Below the pieces are notes generated by a model, which was given only the letters and a program-made list of their open reading frames with translations, ran no database searches and was not told the DNA's origin. Both the position numbers and the translations under genes were made by a program. A stretch of 64,000 nt of DNA, from NCBI GenBank assembly GCA_963920635.1, contig OY987303.1, forward strand, positions 56,239,778-56,303,777, written 5' to 3'. This DNA comes from Pseudeuparius sepicola. Its lineage: Eukaryota; Arthropoda; Insecta; Coleoptera; Anthribidae. Shown here piece after piece: positions 42,447-54,907 of the stretch (within the stretch, counting starts at the first letter, position 1; every line of letters starts with the position of its first letter).

Positions 42447-44154
42447 GGTAATTATTGAAGATAGTGTATGCACCGCCCGATTTTCTTGAAATTTTGGCTA
42501 CCCCCCTATTTTCGAGGTCCCTGAACACGAATCTGACCTCAGCTTCTTGAGGCCGGACGTAGTTTCCGAGAAAATGAATTTTCAAATTTCCTTTTGACAC
42601 CCCACTTTTCGCGGCGCTATTTGTGGCTCTTATCGGGATGAATTTTTACTGTGTGCAGCTCAAACTAATCACCACACTATTTTGCACCTTCTGCAACATC
42701 GAAACTTCGCAAGATTTATAAAATGTTTTTCACGCGGTTGCTCTGTCCGGTATTTTGCTTGACGCTTGACGTTTGAGTGGGACTAGTGGGAGGGGCGTTG
42801 ACTTAAAGTGCCATCGATATTAAGAGCAGAAAACTGGAGCGCTTGCTCTCATAATCCACAGGAGTGAATAAAAATGTTAAAAATTAAACATTAAATTTAT
42901 TAGGGCCCAGCTTTGTCAATAACATTATTTAAATTGGTGTTGATAGAAGTCCCCAATCTAGCATAATATGGGTAAATGCTCTTAAATCTGTTTGCGAATC
43001 TCTATCCACTTCCAAAGAGAAAATGTTATTGTTCGGCAAAGACCACGAGAAGGTGTGGGCCCAACCTTTTGGCTACCCCCCTATTTTCGAGGTCCCTGAA
43101 CACGAATCTGACCTCAGTGTTTTGAGGTCGGACATAGTTTCCGAGAAAATACATTTTCAAATTTCCTTTTGACACCCCACTTTTCACGGCGATATTTGTG
43201 GTTATAATCCGGATAAATTTTTAGTGTACGCAGCTCAAACTGATCACCACCCTACTTTGCACCTTCTGCAGCATCGAAAGTTCGCGCAAAGCCGCGGAAA
43301 AACCGAAATTTTGAAAGATTTATGCCGTGTTTACGCCCGGCCCGGCCGCTGTTTTCGCCCGACGATCGGCGCGCGCCGATCGTCGGGCGAAAACAGCGGC
43401 CGGGCCGGGCGTAAACACGGCATAAATCTTTCAAAATTTCGGTTTTTCCGCGGCTTTGCGCGAACTTTCGATGCTGCAAAAGGTGCAAAGTAGGGTGGTG
43501 ATCAGTTTGAGCTAAATTCATCTCGATTATAACCAAATATCGCCTTGAAAAGTGAGGTGTCAAAGGAAATTTGAAAATTCATTTTCTCGTAACTACGCCC
43601 GAGCATCAAAAACTAAGGTCAGATTCGTGTTCAGGGACTTCGAAAATAGGGGGGTAGCCGAAATTTCAAGAAAATCGGGCGGTGCATACACTATATTCCA
43701 TAATTTAATTTTTTTACTTTTTCATAACTTCTCTAGTTCTAACCTCGCAACATCGTTGGCTCCGTATAGCAGCGCCAGCTGTCGCTCTCCCGTCTCTCCC
43801 GCGCAATTGCAGCCGAATGTCGAGGGAAAATGAGTATGTCCCAAAACATTGTATAAATCTTGGAAAATTTCTGTTTTCCCGCGGGTTTTCGCGAAGTTTC
43901 GATGTTGCAGAAGGTGCAAAATAGTGTGGTGATTAGTTTGAGCTGCGCAGAGTAAAAATTCATCCCGATAAGAGCCACAAATAGCGCCGCGAAAAGTGGG
44001 GTGTCAAAAGGAAATTTGAAAATTCATTTTCTCGGAAACTACGTCCGGCCTCAAGAAGCTGAGGCCAGATTCGTGTTCAGGGACCTCGAAAATAGGGGGG
44101 TAGCCAAAATTTCAAGAAAATCGGGCGGTGCATACACTATATTCAATAATTACC
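42447..44154. mobile_element. Foldback element with 8-bp TSD and internal palindrome
   Basis: Ends GGTAATTATTGAA... and ...TTCAATAATTACC, flanked by the direct repeat TTCCCTTC (42439-42446 and 44155-44162); the undisturbed site is seen near 12395 behind UGT copy 2. Outer arms of about 280 bp (42447-42715 and 43860-44154) contain GGGCGGTGCATACACTAT. Between them sits a second, longer palindrome. A related fragment occurs at 54180-54440. No transposase is present. The 8-bp TSD fits hAT- or P-type mobilisation. Confidence 0.85.
43070..43665. repeat. ~600-bp near-perfect palindrome
   Basis: The centre lies between 43372 and 43373 (GATCGGCGCGCGCCGATC). The inner ~300 bp match almost perfectly; outer parts carry mismatches and small indels. 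The very GC-rich core (CCCGGCCCGGCCGC) contrasts with the AT-rich surroundings. It produces mirror-image open frames on both strands that are not proteins. Confidence 0.9.
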
Positions 44155-44162
44155 TTCCCTTC

Positions 44163-44450
44163 ATACACCCTCCATGCATCCAGCAGGCGGGACTCGGAAC
44201 TCCCTTATCGAATGAAAAAGTTCAGCGGCAGAAATTGACGTGTGACGGTAGCAGGAGCCGAAGATCGGAATGAGTTTAGGACGTCAGCTTTCCAAGGGGA
44301 ACTTCCAGGAAAGTATCGGGAGAGTTCGTAAGCGCGCTTCCCCGGGGATTCCCTGATTGTTTCTGGCAGACGCTGACCTCTCGGCTTTCCTGGAAATTCG
44401 GTTTGCCCATTTCGGTAGAACAGGGGCGCAACGAAAAAGTTACAGGTATA
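44163..44450 (+). repeat. Dispersed repeat R, copy 3
   Basis: Parallel to 12405-12675, with the same CGGAACTCCC, GACGTCAGCTTTCC and CGCGCTTCCCC blocks. It continues to the tail present at 7660-7745. Confidence 0.65.
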
Positions 44451-44461
44451 ATAATTGTATT

Positions 44462-44554
44462 CTTCTTTCGCTTACAAATAACGTTGTTTTTGCAGTCGAC
44501 GCGCGTTTCGCTAACCAAGTTAGCATCATCAGGAGATGATTTAAGCGAAAGAAG
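44462..44554 (-). ncRNA. Hammerhead ribozyme of Penelope type
   Basis: On the - strand: a 13-bp outer stem (CTTCTTTCGCTTA at 44554-44542 with its complement at 44474-44462), core CTGATGA (44532-44526), stem II GCTAAC-TTG-GTTAGC (44524-44510), core GAAA (44509-44506), a very short self-complementary stem III (ACGCGCGT) and cleavage triplet GTC with the scissile bond after 44498. One extra T between CTGATGA and stem II is non-canonical. Type I hammerheads with minimal stem III that act as dimers are known from Penelope-like elements. No Penelope ORF adjoins it here. Confidence 0.7.
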
Positions 44555-44559
44555 GATAG

Positions 44560-47500
44560 TGTATCGCCAATAGGTTCCAAATTCCCAACTTAGGTAATAA
44601 TTGTACTTTCGTTATTGTTTCCGATCAAATTAAAAAATTACGATGCAGATATTTTTTTGCAAAATAAAAACTAAAGAACTAAATAATAATTCTATTGAAA
44701 TGTATAATTTAGATACGTACAGAAGAGTTCCAACTTTTTGCATTAACTTACATTTTTTACTACTATACAACGTAAATCTCACCCTTAACTCTTGTAGCGT
44801 TTCAAAAATATCGCGCCTTATTTTTTGATTTGTAGATGTGTTAAAGTCACTAAGTTAGATGCTATAGGTTGGGTCGAGTTTATTGGAGAGAAAATGATTG
44901 AGTTTTTCACTGCCACTTCGCTGTGCATTTCCCATCATATTCAGAAAGTTTAGTAATTGTACTCTGCCGTCTAAAACCGCTTGTTCTGTGGAATAAATTA
45001 GGGCAAACTAGATTGGTAAGTCCTTACCTGGTCAACGCCAGATTTTCCGTGGCGAACTTAAGATTTGTGGCGTCCGGTGGTACCTACCGTTTTTGTTGGA
45101 AAAAAAGGCAGTTTGGGCTGAACCGTTGGCGAAATCTTTGGATTATTTCGTCCTCGGAATATTTTTGATATTTTCTGGAGTGCCGTACCTTGCCCTGCCT
45201 TACTTTGCCTATCGTTTGCATTCTGGAGAGCCAGTATCGCCTGGTGGACTGTTTCTTTTTAAGTGGGTAAGCTCGTTTTTATTATTCTTTTCGAATTCGA
45301 CTTTTTTTTATGATCTTGTAGGCATACTACCTGCCCGAGTGATTGGGACTGTTATACCCATATCCAGTTCTTTCATCCCTGTGTCACAGAAAGCCTGCAG
45401 CTTTGTCTAGTTATCTAAGAAAACCCACAAGAAAGTGGTAAGTGTACAAGTTAGGTCATAACTATGAGATAGGTCGAATTGGTGCCTATTTTAGGGTTTT
45501 CTTTTGGGATGGAGCTTACGACAGTTGCTATAGTTTCTTGCATTAATTGGAATAGATAGAGAGAGAACTATCCCTGGATTCAGTGGCGTCCGAACCTACG
45601 CAGGGTGCAGCAAAGACGGTTGCAGCGAACTCCTGCCTACACCCGACAAGCGGTTCTGCCAGTTTGGTTTTCTCCTCCGGCTCTTCCCGACTCAACGCCA
45701 AACCAGATAAGTGGTGAACACGTATTATTGTCTGACGTTACAATCGAGTTATTTTCGCGCACACTACAAGCAAACTTAGTATCTACCTACTTACTGTGGT
45801 CATAATAACACCCCCCTCATTTTATTTTGAATAGTGATCAATATATTACATAATACTTTTGTCATAAAAGTAAAAGTGTAAACTTTAAGAGTTCGAACTT
45901 GAAAAGTACTAGTTACTATAATGCAATTTAATATATTTTTGTGCACGTCTCTAATGACATGTCATAAATAAGTTCATACCCATTTGTAGACGGTTGAGTT
46001 CATCCAGATGGATGACTTTTGTTTGTAGGTAGTTCCTACGCCTATTAAAAATGTTTTACATAAAATTTGTGTTTCATTGTTCACATCATTGCAAAGTGAC
46101 ACTTGTTTTTTAATCAATGTGGTTTTCCAGTTTTCCAAAAAAAAAGCTCGGTGGCGCCCTTTTTCTTTTTTTATGAACATTTGGTTTACGTTAAAATAAA
46201 TTGAATTGAAAATCTCCTTGCCCACGAACCCTGCTCTTCACCAACCCCATAGCTGCCGTACGCATTGTGCACTACCCTTAAGGTAGAGTTGCACTCTTTT
46301 AAAAAATATATTTTCGAACAAAATTCGTAGTTTATTACACAGCTTTTTATGACCCGCGTACTATGAATATACAATACGTTTCTTAAAAGCTGTACAAACC
46401 AAGCATAAATTTAAAATAAAAATATGTTATCTAGTAGGTAATATAAAAAATTACACCAAACCGTTGACCGACGTATTAATAGTCAACGACCAAACATTCT
46501 ACAAATTGTAATGTAAAGTTTCTTTGGTTACAACAAACATTTCTTCACGAGATCACAAATACAAGTTAAATGGATTTAATTTAGAATAAAAGTAGGTATT
46601 CTAAAAGCGGCAGAAGATAATTGGTATAAAGCTTTATAAATCGTTTTAACCGCAATGAAAAGTAGTGATTTCAGGAATAACCCTTTACATTCACAGTAGA
46701 TCTCACAAAATCTGTTTATAATATGCTACAACTTTTATTTGATAATGTTCTATATCTGTGTTTCTTGGGACACCCTGTATATGTATCTGCAAAACCAACA
46801 AGACAAAGTAAGTACAAATAATCTGTACTTTTAAACACCAGTGGCAATTCTTTGCACAAAAATTAAAAGTAAAAATAATAGTAACCATATCTGAATTTTT
46901 TGTTGTCAAAGATCTAAAAATACAGAAGCTTGAGTGAGAGTCAGTAAGTCGATATGAGTTAAGGTGGCTGGTGTGCCACAACAGGAAACATACAGAAAAT
47001 GTATCATTGTAGACAGTGACTTTATTGAGAAAGGTCCAATAATTTAAATTAGGTAATTTTTATTTGTTGGTTGGCATTTTGTAAAGGAATAAATTACTTT
47101 TGGCTACTCTTGGCCAGTATAATGTTTCATAAAAATTCAGCATTTTGAGATGGCTCAGCCCAGAAAAAAAAATCCGTATACATTTTTCTATCGAATCTTT
47201 GCACACCAACACTTTGAGAAGTCCTGTTGATCATTCAACTATTTTGAGGGGATTCCACGACACACTTGACTCGCCAGATGTCTTTAAAATTCCCATTTTG
47301 CTCATCTTTGGAACCCTGTTTGGTAGAACTCCATGTTTATTTTTTGTTCAAATTTGGTATGTGGCGGTTTTGGGGTGTCCTGATTAACGCTGAGTTGTCA
47401 GATTTTAAATAAAAAAAATCGCTAAATCGTTTTTGTCATTTTTTACTAGAAAGAAAATTCGTATAGTAGACCTTGAAAATTGAGATTAAGACCTGAAATT

Positions 47501-48831
47501 TTGCACAAAAGTAAAGAGTTTTTTGTGCATGTCCAAGTACACTTTTCGATTAAATAACATTCAATTTAAACTGTACTTGGACATGCGCAAACGGTATGCC
47601 ATCTTTTCTTCAGCAGTTATATGACAGGAACTTACATACTTGTCATTGTTCAGAAACGTGGAAAAATTAAGTATTAAAATACAAGTTCACGTGACAATAG
47701 CCCTTTGGACCCACCCTAACGGTATGCCTATGGTTTTCTCAGGAATTTTCTATTTTGAACTTCATTATAAAACACCTGGCAGCTTGACTAAAGTCATATC
47801 AAAACGCATATTTTTCGAATAAATGAAAACTCACTTTTCCATATGAAGAACCCAAGATGACTCTCTGATTGATACCTTATTATTGTGAGAATATACGCAA
47901 CATAATGCCCTTTGAAAGGCATACTGAGTGAGTAAAATCAAGTCCAAAAATCTGTCACTATCTCCTGGTTTAAATGGTCAATATGAAAATTATTATACTC
48001 CATAGTGTATTGATTTTTCACCAGAAACACGCGTATTCGGATTTTCTATCTTTTACAGGAAATGCCAAACTGGGGGCGGCATTGTACTATTTTGGTAAAT
48101 AATTCCCTAAAAATGTCGGGAGAGATCCTACTCGCGCTTCCCACGCCTTCAACCTCTTAGATCCTCTGCTGAGGATTTGGAAATGCGGTTTGCCAGGCTG
48201 GGAAAACAGTGGCGCTCCGAAGAATTTCCAATTATCTTTCATTTTCTTTGTAATTTCTATATCTAGCTTCAGCGAATTTCTACAATTTGGTGTCGTCACA
48301 GTGTTGCTTCATCCGTTTATTAGGCTTATCAAGGCAACCATAACCCTGATTAGACAATTTTGTTTCTGTGTAACTTGTTCGATACTACCACAGAATGATG
48401 GTTCTCTAGATAAAATATAACTAGAGTCTATCCAAGATACAGCAGCAGTAGATATAAACAAAGTAACATGACTGCCTTGCGATCGATTACCAGGGTCGAA
48501 CTAATATGAGATTCCAAGTGGCATGTAATTCTCAATTAATTCTTTTAGAAGTTCTAAAATGTGTGTTTCTGCCTTTCGTGGATCTTTATAAATTTCCTTA
48601 AATTAAGTAGCAAAATAAATTTACAGAATATACTGCTCGCGATGCGATCTAAAATATGCAGGAAACTCGACTGAGGGAAGAGCCGGCCCTCCATTCTGCT
48701 CGCCGCGTAAACACTTGACATTTTATGACGGCCAGGCCAATAAGAGAATAGGTCACGTGGTGGCCAATGTTTTGATCCACTGCCGCTGTATCTTGGATAG
48801 ACTTTAGGCACATTTGCCTGTAAATATTGTA
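44560..48831. other. 4.3-kb region without a recognised gene
   Basis: Mostly AT-rich. Items seen: a possible exon at 45105-45265 (listed separately), a CAGTGGCGTCC-type hAT terminus near 45582, a lone mariner right end (GGGACACCCTG, TA) near 46775, a 15-bp hairpin pair GCATGTCCAAGTACA at about 47528 and 47572, and a diverged repeat R at 48105-48225. Confidence 0.5.
45105..45265 (+). CDS. Possible orphan exon with hydrophobic segment
   Basis: An open stretch follows an AG (GGAAAAAAAG) and ends before GTAAGC. It encodes AVWAEPLAKSLDYFVLGIFL, then a hydrophobic run and YFAYRLHSGEPVSPGGLFLF. Codon use is more GC-rich than the surroundings and both splice-like borders are present. No partner exon was found nearby and I recognise no family. 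It may be a relic or chance. Confidence 0.2.
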
Positions 48832-50188
48832 CAGGGTGATTCACTTTTAAATATCGAAAATTTAAGAATCGATGAAACATGAAAAAATAATGCTAGTTTT
48901 ATATAAACTTACTTCATTTAGACCTTAGTTTTCAAGATACAGGGTGATCAAGTTTTGAAAAAAAATGGTTTTAATTTTTTCTTCGTAAATATTGGAGATA
49001 TCGAAACTAAATTTAGTACACAAGATACATGAATATAGGACTATAAAAGTACAAAATATCACGTTTTAAAATTTACCAGTGTCGGAGATGTGGGTAATTG
49101 GTATCAATAATTCGACAAAAAATAGTACGGCCCTGCACAAAATAAAAAAGAAACGTATTTTTAATAGACCATTCAATTCTAAGCAAAAAATATCTCTTGG
49201 CATTTTTTCGTAAATTTGGTCGTTTCGGCGTAATTGTAATACACATAGGGGCAAACTGGTAAAAGTAATTAATTCAAATCAAACATTTTTAATTAATGTA
49301 AAACTACATTAATTTAACAATTTCTAACATTATAATACGTGTTCGAAGTGCCTTTCCCTCATTTCTAAACATTTTTGGCATCGATATAACAGATTAGCTA
49401 CCCCACAATGTATGGTAGCTTGGTTTGTTTTGAGAGTTTCCACATTTTCTTCAATTTTGAGCCTTAGTTCATCCCTGGTGTCGGATACCCTGTTATACAT
49501 TTTGTCTTTTAAATATCCCCAAACAAAATCATCTATAGGATTCAATTCTGGGGATCTGGGTGGCCAAGAAATTTGTCCAATTCTATCTGGTTCTGGTTGT
49601 CGAGGTGGAAAGCGACCAATCCAGCGGCGCGGAAAATTCTCGTTTAACCAATTCCTCACTTGTCGCCCATAGTGGGATGGGTGGTGCCCCATCTAGTTGA
49701 AACCAAGCCTCACCCTAATATTTAGCGGCAAATCTTGATGTAGTTTTGCTTTCAATAAAAATGTTTCATTTTAATTAATTATTTTTACCAATTTGTCCCA
49801 ATAGTGTAATAAATCACAAACATTACAATTCACCAGATCTACGAAAAAATACCAAGAGACATTTTTCTTTTTATTTTGTGCAGGGCCGTACTATTTTTTT
49901 GTCGAATTATTAATACCAATTGCCAATATCTCCGCCACTGGTAAATTTTAAAACATGATATTTTGTACTTTTATAGTCCTATATTTATGTATCTTGTGTA
50001 CTAAATTTAGTTTCGATATCTCCAATATTTACGAAGAAAAAATTAAAACCATTTTATTTTCAAAACTTGACCACCCTGTATCTTGAAAACTAAGGCCCAA
50101 ACGAACTAAGTTTATATAGGAAACTCACATTATTTTTTCCTGTTCTATCGATTCTTAAATTTTCGGTATTTAAAAGTGAATCACCCTG
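48832..50188. mobile_element. Mariner-like element with long TIRs
   Basis: CAGGGTGATTCACTTTTAAA on the left and its complement on the right, flanked by TA (48830-48831, 50189-50190). Inverted arms extend over about 350 bp with mismatches. It carries a broken transposase on the - strand. The terminal 13 bp are shared with the element at 17648-39823. Confidence 0.88.
49330..49692 (-). pseudogene. Mariner-type transposase, C-terminal fragment
   Basis: The frame contains ISWPPRSPELNPIDDFVWGY with the third catalytic acid (Glu in SPELNP), then a helical tail. The second catalytic Asp (QLDGAP) lies just upstream in another frame, around 49700, showing a frameshift. The N-terminal DNA-binding part is absent. 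Non-functional. Confidence 0.85.
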
Positions 50189-50345
50189 TAGTTGTCCATT
50201 AGTGTAATAGTATTGAACAAGAGGACACGAAACACACATGGCATGTAAGAAAAACATAGCTGGCGACTAGTATCAGCTTGTGCACGTAGAGAAATATTTG
50301 TTTTGATTTGTTAGGTATTATGTATTATGTGTCGAATGATAACAG

Positions 50346-50957
50346 TTTTTTATTATACTTCTTTGAAAACACCTTCTTTTCATCTGTTTTAGCAATAATG
50401 AAAGATGGGGTTTTTCGGGCTAGCGCACGGAAACAGCGCATGGAAAAACTTTCCGTGTGCTGAATAAAAATACCGAATATACGGCTTTAAAATAGAAATA
50501 TACAACAAAGTAAACTAAATTTAAGAAACTCTATATGCTCTCTGATATTTAACATATACCTATTTTGTATTTTAATTCGTAAGTGTTTCAATATTTAGAT
50601 ACATTTCTGTAATATTTTTGACGTTTTATTCACCTTATCTGACAATAACTAATTTACAACAAAGCACCTTTGAAATACCTAATTTGAGAGTAACCATGGA
50701 AACGCATCATACATACCTAACACTATATTGTCTGCAATGTTTATTTTTTGTCCATTAAATTTATTATAATATGCCGATAAAATGTTTTGTTTCCGTTTTC
50801 AAAGAAGTATAATAAAAAAATATCGTTCATTAAACGTCCAGAAATAGATTTTTCCGTGCTTGCATGACTTCCCGTGTTCGGCTGCGCCTCACACGGGAAT
50901 TTGTCACGCGCACGGAAAAATCTTTATTTCCAGACTCGTAATGAAATATACTATTTT
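50346..50957. repeat. Dispersed palindromic element, copy A
   Basis: The core 50346-50820 has 25-bp inverted ends (TTATTATACTTCTTTGAAAAC and complement). A shared tail with its own hairpin (AGATTTTTCCGTG and CACGGAAAAATCT) runs to about 50957. Copy B lies at 56838-57413 and is close to identical over most of its length. A second hairpin, around AGCGCACGGAAACAGCGCAT, is inside. No coding content. Confidence 0.75.
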
Positions 50958-52204
50958 GTCCGTGCATGTCAGGTCAAGCGTACGCCTCTGAGATTCTTGA
51001 GAAAATCCGAGAGGGGGTCCACATATAAAAGGTCAGCTAAAACTAATAAAAGTCGCCTTCTCAGGAAGAAATCCGAAATAAACAATGTCTCGCCAAGATA
51101 TTGGCGAGTTATGTAACGATGACGAAATCGATGGCAGACAGAAGTCTCCGTTTTCCCCCCCATTTTCTTCTTCGCCGCTTCGGGGCAGATATTCGATTTA
51201 ATTATGCGATGAAACGTCGCGGGTTATCGAGAAAACCGTCTCCGAAATTCCGGCAAATAATAACGAAGCAATTAGGTTTGTTTGTTTGTTCGGATCGATG
51301 TAAAGCGTAATTTTTTGTTGCCGATAATATTTACCGAAGGATCTTCGGAGCATAAGGCCGCCGCCCTGATTTAGGTACCAACAGTCCAATGTTTCTTTGG
51401 AGAAGAGAAAAAACTTCAAAATCACACTAAACAGGGCAATGTTGAACATGCCGCCTCATGCCAAAATACCAGGCGTGGCTTCTCCATAAGGTCATTTGGT
51501 CAATGACCCACCTAATTTATTTAATTTTTTTAGTATTTAATAATAAACTATATTTAAAAAATGCAATTATATTTTCATGCAAAAACTCCCCAATTATTAC
51601 TAATGGAGCCAAGATTACTAATGTCTAATAATAATTCATTCCTGCCTGGCCGTATTTTAAATCGACCTCACGGTTTATTATGGCAATCGACAAGGATAAA
51701 TGCATTGCAAGAGAGACAGAGACAACGGCAAAAGAGACAAGTAGATGATGAAATCGTCGACGGCCGACCATTTATAACTCATGCTTTAAGTGCAATCACA
51801 CTTCAACTGTTCGGTGGGGGAGGCTTATACTGCTATAGCAGAACTGTTATGTGGTGTTTCACAATATTTGCAGAAGTGTGTTGACAGTAGTAGTTACAAA
51901 ATGGCGCCGAATAAAAGAAAAGTGCTATCATGTGCCTTTTGATTAAAAAAGTTAATGTTACATATTAGACGTAAATATAAGAAGAAAAGGTAAAGGTGAA
52001 AACGCCTTTATTAAGCAGACGTTTTGACTGAATTATATTAACAGTAGACAGAGATTTCCAAAATTTTACACCTCTCCCATACGAAAAATATATTGAGGTG
52101 ACTTTAAATGTCCCATAAACATTCGTATCGATATAATTCGATCAGATGATAGGTAAATTTTTTCATCTGAAAATTAGAAATATTTCTGGTTATAACAGTA
52201 TCTG
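50958..52204. other. No gene recognised
   Basis: 50960-51370 is GC-richer and complex, with no convincing protein; it could be host regulatory sequence. 51545-51890 has a 107-codon frame rich in Gln and Arg without recognisable domain, not called as a gene. Confidence 0.4.
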
Positions 52205-53940
52205 CGATAACATCCCAGGTAACATTTTAAGTTATAATTATTTATCTTAAGTCCAAATAGTTGTATTAGGGTTATAAAATTGTCGCTTAGGGTAGACAAA
52301 ATAACTATAGGTCTTATAGTAGTTGTTAGGATGTTATTTACTCGAATCGTGAAAGTAATTGTTCTATAAAAGTCTTATAACAGGCATAACATGGTTACTT
52401 TAACGTCAACGTTATATAGTCCTTCAAAGGTTATTATAAGGCTGTAAAGAGGTCTCCGTCGTTGAGAATACAACGACTTTTACGACTTTAGAAATATAGT
52501 TGTACGACGGTTGTAAAGAAAATAATTTGACCAACATTAAAACTTTGTGGAGCGATAGTCGTATAAAGACAATTTAAATATATTATAAGACATCAGTAAG
52601 TGGAAGTCATAGATGTTGTAGAACAGTTTTAAGCAAGACCTTAATACGACATAGAAATGAGAACATGACGGTAAGAAAGTAGTGCACATGCGCGTTAATA
52701 TTAATTTCAACCTCAATATGAGCCCAGTAAGTCGTAATTTTAATAAAATACCTTTATACGACTTTCGTAGGGTCATTAGTAAAAGTGAGACGTAATTTAT
52801 TGTATCATAATATGTATCATATTATGATGCGCCATATATCATACAATAAATGTAAAGCAGTAATAAATATCTACAGTATAAGCATATCAGCATCTGTTAA
52901 AAATTATTATGAGTTTTACAAAAGACTGGACAAAAATTTGGAATTAAATCAGTTTTGTCATACAAATTTTTATTTTTTTATACTACTACTACTAGCACTA
53001 CTACGAACTTGACGAGCCACCTACCCCGGACCGCAGAAATTTATAAAGACAGCCCTCCACGCGCATGCGCATATAAATAGGTACTTATTCTGTAATTTTG
53101 ATTTTAGTTTTAGTCGCTTTATAACCTCTTAATAGTCGTTTGACAGTTTTAGAACTATTTATGACCTCTTAGTAGTTTGACTGAAGTTTTACAACTACTA
53201 AGTCATATGAGCACCGTCGGCCATGTTTGCCATCAGAAATTCAGTTAAATAGGACAACCATGTTTGTCTTACGAAAGTGGCAAAACTTAGAATTTAATTT
53301 GTGGGCACAAATCATAGAAATTTGAGTGGAAAACATGTATTTTCGACATATCGAACGATCCTGTACAACTGTAACACTTTAAATTTTAATTTAAAGCACG
53401 GTCATATTTTACATTTTTTCTTTCATTTCCTTTAATTTCTATTATTTTAAAGGCGCGTTGTAAATTTTCGAGCTATATTAATAATTTTTACAGTAAATAA
53501 GAATTCGCAATAGATTCCGTTGAGTACAATCGTCAAAAACCGAAATGCTTTAGTGCATAATATCACCAACGTATAATTTCGTTTTTACCACTTACGGCCG
53601 AGACAGAATGAAATGTCTTCGTATTACCCTTGTTTATATCTCTCTTATAAACAAGGGTATTATATACAAGTAAACACTGCACAATATAACACTACGTTCC
53701 ATATTTAAGACCAATTGGTAATATGATAGAGATCTTCACAACTTTAAAGCTACTTCTTTATGACGTTAAGGTATCTTTCAGTTTACACGACCTAATGGAC
53801 TTATAAAAGTCATATCCAATCAAGTCAGATAAAAGTTGTATGAAAAGTCATGAAAACCCGTTTCCAACCGTCCATATTCAGTCATAAAGAAGTTGTAAAA
53901 AGGACGATACGTCTATAGATAAGTTGTATTATTGGTCGCA
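52205..53940. repeat. Region with many short motifs in both orientations
   Basis: AAAAGTC/GACTTTT, GTTGTA/TACAAC and TTATAA recur densely at 52205-52770 and again at 53100-53190 and 53700-53940, in both orientations. This is the texture of subterminal repeats of a large non-autonomous DNA transposon. The ends and TSD could not be fixed. A 15-bp hairpin (ATACCCTTGTTTATA) sits at about 53625-53662. Confidence 0.4.
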
Positions 53941-54179
53941 ACAACCTCTTCACGTGTTTTATGCAACTTTCAATGTTACTTGGGATTGTACCTACTCCGA
54001 TCAAATCGATATTCGCTTGGCAGCGAAACCACGCCCACCAACCAGTCACTGCGCTCGCAGTCGAGTGCTATGTGAAACCGCCTCCCCAGGCGTAAGTAGA
54101 GTAAAGAGCAATAAAGTAGAGTAGATAGAGTAGGTACGTCGGCGCGCGCCGAATGTCGGGCATGGGCGAAAATAGCGTA

Positions 54180-54440
54180 CGTAAACACCGCAAATTTTTT
54201 TCAAAATTTCGGTTTTTTCCGCGGGTTTTCGCGAAGTTTCGATGTCGCTACAAGGCGATAGTGTGGCGATTAGTTTGAGCTGCGTGCAGTAAAAATTCAT
54301 CCCGATTACAACCACAAAAAATATCGTCGTGACATCCGGGATGTCAAAAGGAAATTTGAAAATTAATTTTCTCGAAAACTACGTCCGACCGGGAAAAACC
54401 AAGGCCGGATTCGTGTTCAGGGACCTCGAAAATAGGGGAG
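54180..54440. mobile_element. Fragment related to the foldback element at 42447
   Basis: Matches one arm of the 43-kb palindrome (GCGGGTTTTCGCGAAGTTTCG, AAAATTCATCCCGAT, GGGACCTCGAAAATAGGGG). Only one arm is present. Confidence 0.7.
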
Positions 54441-54514
54441 GAAACATTAGGGGCAGGTAGGTAGATTTCCTATTATTGCAAGTGTGGCAAAAGGGGAAGG
54501 GGTCTAATAGTAGG

Positions 54515-54645
54515 TATATTATTAACCAAGGTTTAGACAGAAGCTATTATTGACCCGAACGTCAATATTAAATCCCGAGGCAACGCCGAGGGATTTAAGA
54601 CGTGAGGGCAATAATAGCTGTCTAAACCGTGGTTAATATACAATT
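54515..54645. repeat. Palindrome of about 130 bp
   Basis: TATTATTAACCAAGGTTTAG faces CTAAACCGTGGTTAATAT around AAATCCCGAGGCAACGCCGA. A related TATTGACCC/GGGTCAATA pair lies at about 56390-56430, on the other side of the recombinase pseudogene. Confidence 0.6.
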
Positions 54646-54907
54646 TTTTCCACTACTAACACTCCATGAAAATATTTTTCCACTACTAACACTCCATAAA
54701 AATATTATTGTAAAAAATTGTAAAGCATTTTTAATAGTAAACTTACCTTTGTTTTTTCCTTCATATTATTTAATCACAAATCGAGTTAGCCTTGATTTTT
54801 GTTTCATCAAATGAAGTTTCTTTACTGCTATCTGTTAAATTTAGCCTTTAATTATTATTATTATTATTTATTCTTGACTAAATCAACTGTGAGTTTATAT
54901 TATTTTT

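Noticed and set aside
43224..43563. Near-identical proteins encoded on both strands
   Set aside because: They are mirror-image translations of the palindrome centred at 43372/43373, not genes.
51561..51884. 107-codon Gln/Arg-rich frame
   Set aside because: No domain, no promoter or splice support; probably chance in a GC-richer stretch.
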